DNA of 8,433 nucleotides from Desulfobacterales bacterium (GTDB lineage Bacteria > Desulfobacterota > Desulfobacteria > Desulfobacterales > JAFDCJ01): contig CP070771.1 of assembly GCA_020345785.1 (NCBI GenBank), forward strand, positions 4,017,530-4,025,962, in the 5' to 3' direction. The notes beneath the pieces were generated by a model that was given only the letters and a program-made list of their open reading frames with translations, was not told the DNA's origin and ran no database searches. The translations under genes and the position numbers were made by a program. The stretch's first letter is position 1; every line of letters begins with the position of its first letter. Below, piece after piece: positions 1 through 4,676 of the stretch.

Positions 1-356
1 AGCGCATCTCCCCAGACGTATGAAAAGTCGGCCGGCTGCAGGATAGGGCCATTGGCCTCCTCAGCGATCTCTACATATCCTTTTGCGCTTTTCATGTATG
101 ATTCGTATATAACCGGGTCGCTGGGATAAGGCAATATCTGGTCAATACCCCTGCCTGTCATGACATCGCCGGCCATGAACAGGGTGATGTATTTCCGGCC
201 CCTTAAGGGTCCCCGGCGAGCTTTTGATACGGAGTTTGTCATTTCCGCTCTCATAGGATTTTTCGGCTGCGTCGCATCAGCCTCTACTGTTTGGCCGCAG
301 ACAGCAAAACATATGAATAGCGCAGATGGAAGATAGTGCAAAATTCTGCATAACAT
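1..356 (-). CDS. CapA-family exported protein, N-terminal part (cut by window edge)
   Basis: The reverse strand is open from an ATG at 356 to the window edge, giving about 118 residues. The first ~30 residues look like a Sec signal peptide: a hydrophobic stretch (YLPSALFICFAVC) ending near TVEA. The mature part contains LFMAGDVMTGRGIDQILPYP at about residues 60-79, followed by a YESYMKSAKGYVEIAEEANG-like block. This matches the start of the CapA (PGA_cap, PF09587) metallophosphatase-like domain, whose GDVM Asp is a putative metal ligand. CapA proteins were first linked to poly-gamma-glutamate capsule synthesis; many homologues, probably including this one, have no known substrate. An AGAAGG ribosome site (367-372) lies 10 bases upstream of the ATG. 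The methyltransferase gene upstream is in the same direction, 155 bases away, so co-transcription is possible. No CapB/CapC is visible. I am confident of the family and less sure of the exact start and role. Confidence 0.82.
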   Translation of the reverse strand, partial: MLCRILHYLPSALFICFAVCGQTVEADATQPKNPMRAEMTNSVSKARRGPLRGRKYITLFMAGDVMTGRGIDQILPYPSDPVIYESYMKSAKGYVEIAEEANGPILQPADFSYVWGDA

Positions 357-511
357 TTCTGGACAGCCTTCTCTCTGCCGAGGTGAAAGCAGATCTTAAG
401 TTTTCATGTCCTTGTCTTTACCCCGCTGTTGGCCGATTTGGCAGCAATCGATACAGGTTCCATCTCCCTTACTCCACAAATGAAATTACATCAGCAAACA
501 AATTCAGCCCA
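357..511. other. Intergenic spacer between methyltransferase and CapA-family genes
   Basis: These 155 bases separate two leftward genes. I see the AGAAGG ribosome site of the CapA-family gene (367-372) but no clear terminator hairpin or T-run, so read-through from the methyltransferase gene is possible. Rightward open frames here are shadows of the two leftward genes. Confidence 0.5.
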
Positions 512-1174
512 TCACTGCTCGGCAATCTTATAGCTGATGGAGATGCCCGCCGAACTGGACCTGTCAATGGTGGTCTCGAAGTTCGGCAGGCTTTCGACAT
601 AATCGAGAAATTCTCGAATCCCGCCCCAATGGCTCGCGACATTGTGGGCTGTAAAACAGCCGCCCACTTCGAGTTTAGGCGCCAAAGCGACAAAGTAGTT
701 TTTATACCAGTCTTTATCGGCATCGGAGAACACGAAATCAAACGGTCCTTTCAGCTCTTTGACCAGTTGATGGGCATTAGCCAGCCGGGCATCGATATAG
801 TCTGAAAGCCCGGCCTTTTTAAAATTGGCAAGGGCCTGTTTGTAGCGGCCTTCATCGATCTCGATCGTAACCAACTTTCCGCCGGTTTTGCTGAGCGCCC
901 ATGCCATCCAAATCGCAGAGTGCCCGGTGGAGGTACCGATTTCGACAGCTCTTCGATAATTGTTTTTAACGATCAGATCGTACAGAACCTTTCCATCAAC
1001 TTCAGGAACATTCCAGTCAACCCATTTACCCCTCTGGCCGGCTAAAAACATGTTCACTTTCTCATCGAGATCCCCACTTTTATCGGCGTTTTCGGCGAGT
1101 GCGTGACTAAAAAACGAACTCAAAAAGAGTAAAAAGGAGGCGAAGTAAAATCCGATTTTAAGCTTTATTGTCAT
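512..1174 (-). CDS. Exported class I SAM-dependent O-methyltransferase
   Basis: The 220-residue protein has the order of a small O-methyltransferase (CCoAOMT/COMT-like or Methyltransf_24 type): SAM-binding motif I VEIGTSTGHSA (77-87), the acidic ribose-binding strand VTIEID (102-107), and FDFVFSDADKDWYKNYF (145-161), whose D151/D153 sit where the divalent metal is usually bound. It starts with a clear signal peptide: basic MTIKLK, a hydrophobic core (FYFASFLLFLSSFF, 9-22) and an A-L-A cleavage site near residue 27. An exported SAM enzyme is odd because SAM is a cytoplasmic cofactor; the segment could instead be an uncleaved anchor. The usual Asp-Asn metal pair after motif GG is replaced by His-Asn (TAHNV, H177-N178). 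The ATG has a GAGAGGT ribosome site six bases away (1181-1187). It lies upstream of, and in the same direction as, the CapA-family gene. The substrate is unknown; small phenolic or polysaccharide substrates are guesses. Confidence 0.85.
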   Translation of the reverse strand: MTIKLKIGFYFASFLLFLSSFFSHALAENADKSGDLDEKVNMFLAGQRGKWVDWNVPEVDGKVLYDLIVKNNYRRAVEIGTSTGHSAIWMAWALSKTGGKLVTIEIDEGRYKQALANFKKAGLSDYIDARLANAHQLVKELKGPFDFVFSDADKDWYKNYFVALAPKLEVGGCFTAHNVASHWGGIREFLDYVESLPNFETTIDRSSSAGISISYKIAEQ

Positions 1175-1426
1175 TTTTTTACCTCTCTGCTTACCAATTT
1201 AGCAGCATTTGAAAAAAGAGAGTCTCAAACCATTTGCGATGATTCGACAAGCACGTAAACGACGGTTTTGCCCTTCTTGCTTAACTTCGAAATCTCTTCC
1301 TTGTCAACCGATAAATCGTTACCCACTCCAAAGCGGCCTTCGGTCATGGTGCCGGTCTTATCGAAGACCACGGCTTCCAGGTTGCGGGTTTGAGTCAACG
1401 ACAACCTGCGGAGCAAGTGGCTTGAA

Positions 1427-1447
1427 TTTTCGGCCATAGGCCGAAAA
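1427..1447. repeat. Perfect hairpin inside the broken ORF
   Basis: TTTTCGGCC (1427-1435) and GGCCGAAAA (1439-1447) are exact reverse complements around a three-base ATA loop. The shape is that of a terminator or a short repetitive palindrome rather than of coding sequence. The AAAA/TTTT ends are part of the stem on both strands, so it could work as a bidirectional terminator core. Confidence 0.75.
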
Positions 1448-1482
1448 GGCAAAAGGAGGTCGGTATTCTTATCGTTGAACTT

Positions 1483-1496
1483 GTCCGCCGGCGGAC
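1483..1496. repeat. 14-bp perfect palindrome GTCCGCCGGCGGAC
   Basis: The sequence equals its own reverse complement. Its TCCGCC/GGCGGA arms recur in the hairpin at 8363-8377, where a three-base AGA loop separates them. This suggests a REP-like short palindromic repeat present in several places in the genome, here inside the broken ORF. Confidence 0.7.
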
Positions 1497-1883
1497 CGCG
1501 GCGGGATGCGGAGCACCCGGTTTGCATGGCAAGAATTAAAAACGGATCATGGTAGGTGTTTTCAACCCCAATATTGTCATTTTCAGGGTCAAAATGAGTA
1601 CGATAAGCCACCCGCAACTCTCGAAGCTGATAGTCTGTTCCGGCCTCAACTACCTTTCGGCCCTTTGCCCGAATGCCAAGCTGCATGGATCTTGGAATCG
1701 TAGTTCTATCACCGTCATCAGCCACGAGAAGGCGAACGTGATTCGAAGTCACCTTGTAGTTTAATTTCAACTACTTGGCTTGGCGACCCTCCAAAAATTG
1801 AGAATCTGTCAGGATCTGGGCGAATTTGTGTCCTGATAAAAACATCGCAGTTGCGTTCAACTATATGATGTTTAAATTATATA

Positions 1884-1906
1884 TATTACCCCGCAAAAGG
1901 GTAATA
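1884..1906 (+). promoter_or_regulatory. 8-bp inverted repeat upstream of the first six-cysteine gene
   Basis: TATTACCC (1884-1891) and GGGTAATA (1899-1906) are exact reverse complements separated by seven bases (CGCAAAA). The repeat lies next to an AT-rich probable promoter and 12 bases before the ribosome site. The position fits a repressor operator or a 5'-UTR hairpin. No T-run follows on either strand, so it is not a simple terminator. Confidence 0.5.
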
Positions 1907-1918
1907 AAAAATCCACAT

Positions 1919-1924
1919 GGAGGG
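1919..1924 (+). promoter_or_regulatory. Ribosome binding site of first six-cysteine gene
   Basis: GGAGGG lies eight bases before the ATG at 1933. A nearer upstream ATG at 1917 is in a different frame and overlaps this site, so 1933 is the start. Confidence 0.75.
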
Positions 1925-1932
1925 CAATAGCT

Positions 1933-2076
1933 ATGGCTACAAATAAATCAAGTAGTGAAAGCGTCTGCATGGAAAGATGCTATTTTGAAGCCGCGAATTG
2001 CAGACAGAACGAAGATGGAACCTGGGAATGCAGCTCAAGCCCCCGGTTTTGCGAGGAATACTGTCGCGACAAATAA
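1933..2076 (+). CDS. Small six-cysteine protein A (47 aa)
   Basis: ATG at 1933 to TAA at 2074-2076 encodes 47 residues with cysteines at 12, 16, 23, 33, 40 and 44: C-x3-C-x6-C-x9-C-x6-C-x3-C. The spacing reads the same in both directions, and the i, i+4, i+11 positions would put three cysteines on one face of each of two helices. The helices would be joined by a turn at about residues 26-31 (NEDGTW). This is the logic of alpha-hairpin CX3C proteins (plant alpha-hairpinins, mitochondrial small Tims), extended by a third cysteine pair. There is no signal peptide, so the protein is probably cytoplasmic; there the cysteines could bind metal or a cluster, or form redox-controlled disulfides. The ribosome site GGAGGG is well placed. 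A second protein with almost the same pattern follows at 2241. I do not recognise a named family. Confidence 0.8.
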   Translation: MATNKSSSESVCMERCYFEAANCRQNEDGTWECSSSPRFCEEYCRDK

Positions 2077-2240
2077 TAAGTTATAAAACTTATAAACATA
2101 TCTGAGGGTGATCCGGCATTCCGAGGGTCACCCTCAACTGTCTGTTGATCTCAAGCAACCCGCCTCCGCTGGTGGACATATCCAATATCGTCGGAAGTTA
2201 GTTTTTATTTCTGGAAAATAATCTGAAGGAGGATATACGA
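2077..2240 (+). other. Structured spacer between the two six-cysteine genes
   Basis: This spacer holds three dyads. ATAAGTT (2076-2082) and AACTTAT (2087-2093) form a weak AT-rich hairpin just after the stop. TGAGGGTGA (2103-2111) and TCACCCTCA (2128-2136) form a perfect 9-bp stem; an alternative GAGGG (2123-2127) can pair with CCCTC (2131-2135) instead, so two mutually exclusive folds exist. TCAAC (2134-2138) can also pair with GTTGA (2144-2148). No T-run follows, so intrinsic termination is unlikely; RNA processing, stability or attenuation between the two genes is possible. Confidence 0.45.
2226..2232 (+). promoter_or_regulatory. Ribosome binding site of second six-cysteine gene
   Basis: AAGGAGG, a near-perfect Shine-Dalgarno sequence, lies eight bases before the ATG at 2241. 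Such a site before a 44-codon frame is strong support that the small gene is translated. Confidence 0.8.
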
Positions 2241-2375
2241 ATGTCCGGTGAAAACCTTGAAAAAGAAAAGGACTGCATTAGCAGATGCCAGGAAGAATTT
2301 ATCGATTGCGTTGAATATGATCGTTCCGATTGTGTTGCAAATTTTAATGACTGTACCGGCGCCTGCGAACGTTAA
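2241..2375 (+). CDS. Small six-cysteine protein B (44 aa)
   Basis: ATG at 2241 to TAA at 2373-2375 encodes 44 residues with cysteines at 12, 16, 23, 31, 38 and 42: C-x3-C-x6-C-x7-C-x6-C-x3-C. The first three cysteines sit at exactly the same positions as in protein A; the central gap is two residues shorter. Apart from the cysteines the two share little beyond a C-x2-R-C start (CMERC versus CISRC), which points to an old paralogue pair or to strong selection on the cysteines alone. The charged, Lys/Glu-rich N terminus (NLEKEKD) and absence of a signal peptide suggest a soluble cytoplasmic protein. The predicted fold is two antiparallel helices held by three cysteine pairs (12-42, 16-38, 23-31). 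That pairing is an inference. Function is unknown; metal binding or thiol redox sensing are the obvious candidates. Confidence 0.82.
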   Translation: MSGENLEKEKDCISRCQEEFIDCVEYDRSDCVANFNDCTGACER

Positions 2376-2471
2376 CCATTGACCGCCGCTGCGGCCAAAT
2401 CATTCACAGGCATCGTCTGCCGTTCAGACCGATTCGGTAATGGTTGCTACGCCGGCAGACACAACTAGATC

Positions 2472-2497
2472 ATAAAAAATAAGCTAAAATTTTTTAT
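2472..2497. terminator. AT-rich hairpin, possible weak bidirectional terminator
   Basis: ATAAAAAAT (2472-2480) pairs exactly with ATTTTTTAT (2489-2497) around an eight-base loop. It has T-runs on the distal side of both strands but no GC in the stem. It lies about 100 bases after the second six-cysteine gene. A terminator role is tentative. Confidence 0.3.
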
Positions 2498-2674
2498 TCT
2501 ATCTCCATTTATATGCCACCGGCATTGTGTAAGTTTGGACATCCCCAAAATACTCCCGCTCTAACGGTAAAACCTTTTCAATTCTCATCCCAATAGATCA
2601 CGGTGGCGTATGAATGGAGTCATCGTTGAAATCGCCTGCCAGACCATCCTGCAGGAGAGATATCATATACCCGG

Positions 2675-2758
2675 AATCAGCAACCACCGGCAGAGCCGGG
2701 GGTATGGATAAAGCCCCTGGAAGGAGCCGGAACCACGTTCTGCCGGTGGTCGCTGATT
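2675..2758. repeat. Long imperfect palindrome, 20-bp arms
   Basis: The arm at 2675-2694 (AATCAGCAACCACCGGCAGA) matches the reverse complement of 2739-2758 at 19 of 20 positions. The 44-base centre contains GGGG (2699-2702) and CCCC (2714-2717), which can form an inner hairpin. As RNA this would be a very stable long stem; the one mismatch becomes a G-U or A-C pair depending on strand. Candidates are a non-coding RNA, a repetitive intergenic palindrome or a small mobile-element relic. I see no transposase. Confidence 0.7.
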
Positions 2759-2817
2759 TAACCTTCCAAGATCCGTTCTTCAGCTCATCGTTTCAACCAA
2801 TTGAATTTACCATTACC

Positions 2818-2846
2818 TTGACATAAAATACTGCTTCTGCGATATT
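2818..2846 (+). promoter_or_regulatory. Probable sigma-70 promoter of the ICMT-type gene
   Basis: A perfect -35 TTGACA (2818-2823) is followed after exactly 17 bases by GATATT (2841-2846), four of six matches to TATAAT. Transcription would begin near 2853 and give a 5' leader of about 145 bases that includes the CCTCCGG/CCGGAGG dyad (2917-2947). Confidence 0.5.
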
Positions 2847-2996
2847 CCGAAAAGGTAGATTGCCTGCCCAATGAAATACCTTGTCTCTTTCATCGGGATG
2901 TTTTATTAATTTCTTCCCTCCGGGCCATAAGCCTTGCGGTCCGGAGGCCGGATATTCCTGTAAGACACTGGAGCTGCCCTGGAAGAACAATGAAAG

Positions 2997-3683
2997 ATGA
3001 GTTTAGATCCTGAATACAAGAAACTCGTCATAAAAGGTTTCATGAAATTAGCCGTGTTTTTGGTGCTGATTTTTGTGGTGGCCGGCCGCATAAGTTACTG
3101 GCAGGGCTGGATTTTTGTCGCAATTATCTGCATGTATGCGATTGTGGTAATATTCATGTTTGCCGGGATGCCGGATCTGGCCATGGAGAGGGTAAAGCCC
3201 GGACCGGGGATCAAATGGTGGGATAAAATCTTCTGGGTGATTTTTGCAATTTTTAGTCTGGCAACTTTTATGGTCCCTGCCCTTGATGCCGGGCGCTTCT
3301 ACTGGACCAAATCGCTGCCGGGAGTTGTTTATGCATTGGCATATCTGGCATATATTCTGTCGACGGCCATCAGCCTCTGGGCCATGCGCGTAAACCGTTT
3401 CTTTTCCAGCGTCGTCCGAATTCAAAAAGACAGAGGGCAGGTGGTTATCAGCTCGGGCCCCTATCAATTTGTGAGACACCCGGGATATGCCGGCGGAATT
3501 TTAATGTTTTTGGCGTTTCCCATAATGTTAGGATCCGTGGTGGGGTTAATTCCGGCGGCTGTCACCATTGTCACTTTAGTTATAAGAACCTATCTGGAGG
3601 ACATTACTCTGCAAAAAGAATTGCCGGGGTATCAGGAATATGCCGGGAAAGTAAAGAATCGGCTGCTGCCCGGGATATGGTAA
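2997..3683 (+). CDS. ICMT/PEMT-type membrane methyltransferase
   Basis: The 228-residue integral membrane protein has about five hydrophobic segments (roughly 15-30, 36-56, 77-95, 107-130, 168-197) and the C-terminal signature of the isoprenylcysteine carboxyl methyltransferase / phospholipid methyltransferase group: GPYQFVRHPGYAGG (154-167), an acidic pair E201-D202 after a hydrophobic helix, and LPGYQEYAGKVKNRLLPGIW at the very end (209-228). In this family the RHP-x-Y-x-G and the downstream Glu contribute to SAM binding. Bacterial members methylate unknown small or lipid substrates; protein prenylcysteine is not expected in a bacterium. The ATG at 2997 is used because the ATG at 2990 gives only seven codons before a stop; GGAAG (2981-2985) is the best nearby ribosome site, at 11 bases. 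The gene is alone, with its own probable promoter, and converges on the BKACE gene. Confidence 0.85.
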   Translation: MSLDPEYKKLVIKGFMKLAVFLVLIFVVAGRISYWQGWIFVAIICMYAIVVIFMFAGMPDLAMERVKPGPGIKWWDKIFWVIFAIFSLATFMVPALDAGRFYWTKSLPGVVYALAYLAYILSTAISLWAMRVNRFFSSVVRIQKDRGQVVISSGPYQFVRHPGYAGGILMFLAFPIMLGSVVGLIPAAVTIVTLVIRTYLEDITLQKELPGYQEYAGKVKNRLLPGIW

Positions 3684-3723
3684 TACAAAACGGAGTGAAT
3701 CTGCATCCTCGCAGTGTTGATAA
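3684..3723. other. Short convergent gap between ICMT-type and BKACE genes
   Basis: Only 40 bases separate two converging genes. A small CTGC/GCAG dyad is present near 3701-3714 but there is no T-run, so I do not call a terminator. Confidence 0.4.
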
Positions 3724-4542
3724 TTATAACGTCAATATCTTTCGCGCCTCATCGGGTTTTGCTACTTCCCGGCCGTATTCCTTTGCCAGCCTGACAATGC
3801 GCTCCACGAACTGGGCATTGGTTTTGGCCAGAACACCTCTGGCGTAGTAGATATTGTCTTCCATACCAACACGTATGTGGCCTCCCATGGCCATTGCCAT
3901 CATTGACATCGGCAGATGGCCTTTGCCGATCCCGATGACGGACCAGGTTGAATTCGGCGGGATATATTCGTGCAAATAAATTAGCGATTTTGGAGTTGCC
4001 GGGGCGCCCCAGGGAGTTCCCAGCACAAACTGGAAGTGAAGCGGTTCGTCTAACTTTCCCTCGTCCCGCATGCGAAGACAGGTGACGAGCATTCCCAAAT
4101 CGAAAATTTCAAGCTCCGGTTTTACGCCCACTGCCCGCATTTTTGCTGCGGCCTGATCAAGAAACTCGGGGGGATTTAAAAAAACGGTACCTCCCAGGTT
4201 GATCGAACCCGCATCGAAAGAGGCCACCTCCGGTTTGAGCTCAAGCGGTGCAAGCCGCTCCTCGGTGGGAAGATTTCGGCCCGGAATACCGCTGGTGGTC
4301 AGACACAGAATCAGATTGGTTTTTTCCCGCAGAATATCAACAACCTTTTTGAAAATTTTCACATCCTGGGTCCCCAAGCCGGTATTTGAATCCCGCACGT
4401 GGATGTGAACCATAGCGGCACCCGCATTCCAGCACTCGACGGCGGATTGAGCAATCTCCTCAGGCGTTATGGGAATGTAGGGCGTCGTTTCGCGCGAAAT
4501 CCGACTCCCGGTGATAGCGGCGGTTATAATCAGTTTTTCCAT
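3724..4542 (-). CDS. Beta-keto acid cleavage enzyme (BKACE, DUF849 family)
   Basis: The 272-residue protein is a full-length member of the family that includes 3-keto-5-aminohexanoate cleavage enzyme (Kce). These Zn-dependent TIM-barrel enzymes convert a beta-keto acid and acetyl-CoA to acetoacetate and a new acyl-CoA. Visible signatures are N-terminal KLIITAAITG, the zinc pair H46-x-H48 in VHIHVRD, TTSGIPGR (82-89), SFDAGSINLGG (108-118), and GGHIRVGMEDN (220-230) supplying R224, zinc ligand E228 and D229. These line up with Kce H46, H48, R226, E230 and D231 as I recall them. The Glu that Kce carries near position 14 appears to be Ser-Arg here, so the substrate may not be the amino acid derivative. 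ATG 4542 is chosen over a TTG at 4569 because AAGGAG (4550-4555) sits seven bases upstream. It is divergent from the TAXI transporter genes. Confidence 0.92.
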   Translation of the reverse strand: MEKLIITAAITGSRISRETTPYIPITPEEIAQSAVECWNAGAAMVHIHVRDSNTGLGTQDVKIFKKVVDILREKTNLILCLTTSGIPGRNLPTEERLAPLELKPEVASFDAGSINLGGTVFLNPPEFLDQAAAKMRAVGVKPELEIFDLGMLVTCLRMRDEGKLDEPLHFQFVLGTPWGAPATPKSLIYLHEYIPPNSTWSVIGIGKGHLPMSMMAMAMGGHIRVGMEDNIYYARGVLAKTNAQFVERIVRLAKEYGREVAKPDEARKILTL

Positions 4543-4549
4543 TTTTGCT

Positions 4550-4555
4550 CTCCTT
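4550..4555 (-). promoter_or_regulatory. Ribosome binding site fixing the BKACE start
   Basis: On the minus strand AAGGAG lies seven bases before the ATG at 4542. The longer reading from TTG at 4569 would place this site inside the coding sequence, and the family normally begins close to the KLIITAAITG block. Confidence 0.8.
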
Positions 4556-4562
4556 AGATCAC

Positions 4563-4592
4563 TTGACAATGTCCTTGCTGTTCAGCTAATAG
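4563..4592 (+). promoter_or_regulatory. Possible promoter of the TAXI transporter genes
   Basis: A perfect TTGACA (4563-4568) has only a weak -10 partner, TAATAG (4587-4592), after 18 bases. It points towards the binding-protein gene with a leader of about 120 bases. It overlaps the leader of the divergent BKACE transcript. Confidence 0.3.
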
Positions 4593-4638
4593 AGTTTCAG
4601 AAGTTGGCCTTTGAGAAAAAGCAATGTTTTGTTGGCCC

Positions 4639-4658
4639 GACGTTCTGAACATAACGTC
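4639..4658. promoter_or_regulatory. Inverted repeat over the BKACE -10 box, candidate operator
   Basis: GACGTT (4639-4644) and AACGTC (4653-4658) are exact reverse complements around eight bases. Flanking GGCC words (4634-4637 and 4663-4666) extend the dyad imperfectly. It covers the -10 box of the leftward promoter and sits between two divergent units, a typical site for a ligand-responsive repressor or activator. No regulator gene is in the window. Confidence 0.45.
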
Positions 4659-4676
4659 ATTCGGCCCTGATTTCAA
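4648..4676 (-). promoter_or_regulatory. Probable promoter of the BKACE gene
   Basis: On the minus strand TTGAAA (4671-4676, five of six matches) is followed by a 17-base spacer and TATGTT (4648-4653, four of six). The expected transcript start near 4641 gives a leader of about 98 bases. Confidence 0.5.

Larger units (their letters stand above)
1225..1770 (-). pseudogene. Broken ORF with P-type ATPase DKTGT fragment
   Basis: A 181-codon leftward frame contains TRNLEAVVFDKTGTMTEGRFGV-type sequence (about residues 128-149). This is the phosphorylation-site signature of P1B heavy-metal P-type ATPases, with D137 as the phosphorylated Asp. It is followed almost at once by EEISKLSKKGKTVVYVLVE (158-176), which resembles the part of the P/N domain that normally lies more than 100 residues further on, and then a stop. 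All membrane helices and the hinge/GDG region are missing, so it cannot be a transporter. Residues 1-115 do not resemble a P-type ATPase; I do not recognise them. Two perfect palindromes (1427-1447 and 1483-1496) fall inside the frame, which is unusual for coding DNA. The frame begins with TTG directly after a TAG and has no ribosome site at normal distance. I read this as a deleted and rearranged remnant. A short chimeric protein cannot be fully excluded. Confidence 0.6.
1771..1932. other. Divergent intergenic region with possible gene remnant
   Basis: This gap separates the leftward broken ORF from the rightward six-cysteine gene. On the minus strand a short frame (about 1771-1862, bounded by TAG codons) reads FAQILTDSQFLEGRQAK at its end. 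It could be the tail of a decayed gene but is too short to assign. The right part is very AT-rich (TATATAT-like, about 1874-1887) and probably holds the promoter of the small protein gene; a weak TTGCGT (1851-1856) / TAAATT (1873-1878) pair with a 16-base spacer is present but unconvincing. Confidence 0.4.
2376..2996. other. 620-bp non-coding region rich in inverted repeats
   Basis: No frame here has a good start, ribosome site or family signature; open frames at 2614-2826 (+) and 2793-2990 (-) run through the dyads and look spurious. Structures present include GCCG/CGGC (2385-2395), GTCTGCCG/CGGCAGAC (2415-2422 and 2453-2460, with an inner ACCG-ATT-CGGT hairpin at 2428-2438), an AT-only hairpin (2472-2497), a 10-bp pair with one mismatch (2512-2521 and 2601-2610), the 20-bp dyad at 2675-2758, and CCTCCGG/CCGGAGG (2917-2923 and 2941-2947). 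A probable promoter for the downstream methyltransferase lies at 2818-2846. Confidence 0.6.

Noticed and set aside
326..805. Rightward 159-codon frame across the CapA/methyltransferase junction
   Set aside because: It is antisense to two well-supported leftward genes, has no ribosome site and its translation has no domain character.
1225..1770. Functional heavy-metal P-type ATPase
   Set aside because: There are no membrane helices, no complete N domain and no GDG hinge; only the phosphorylation-site segment and one further fragment remain.
1933..2375. SCIFF-type or other radical-SAM RiPP precursors
   Set aside because: SCIFF has a different, non-symmetric cysteine layout and an adjacent radical SAM maturase; no such enzyme is in the window.
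2614..2826. Rightward 70-codon frame
   Set aside because: It spans the 20-bp inverted repeat, lacks a ribosome site, and its composition looks like translated non-coding DNA.
2793..2990. Leftward 65-codon frame
   Set aside because: It lies over the probable promoter and leader of the ICMT-type gene and shows no recognisable protein feature.
4543..4569. Longer BKACE start at TTG 4569
   Set aside because: It would place a perfect ribosome site inside the gene and add nine residues not typical for the family.
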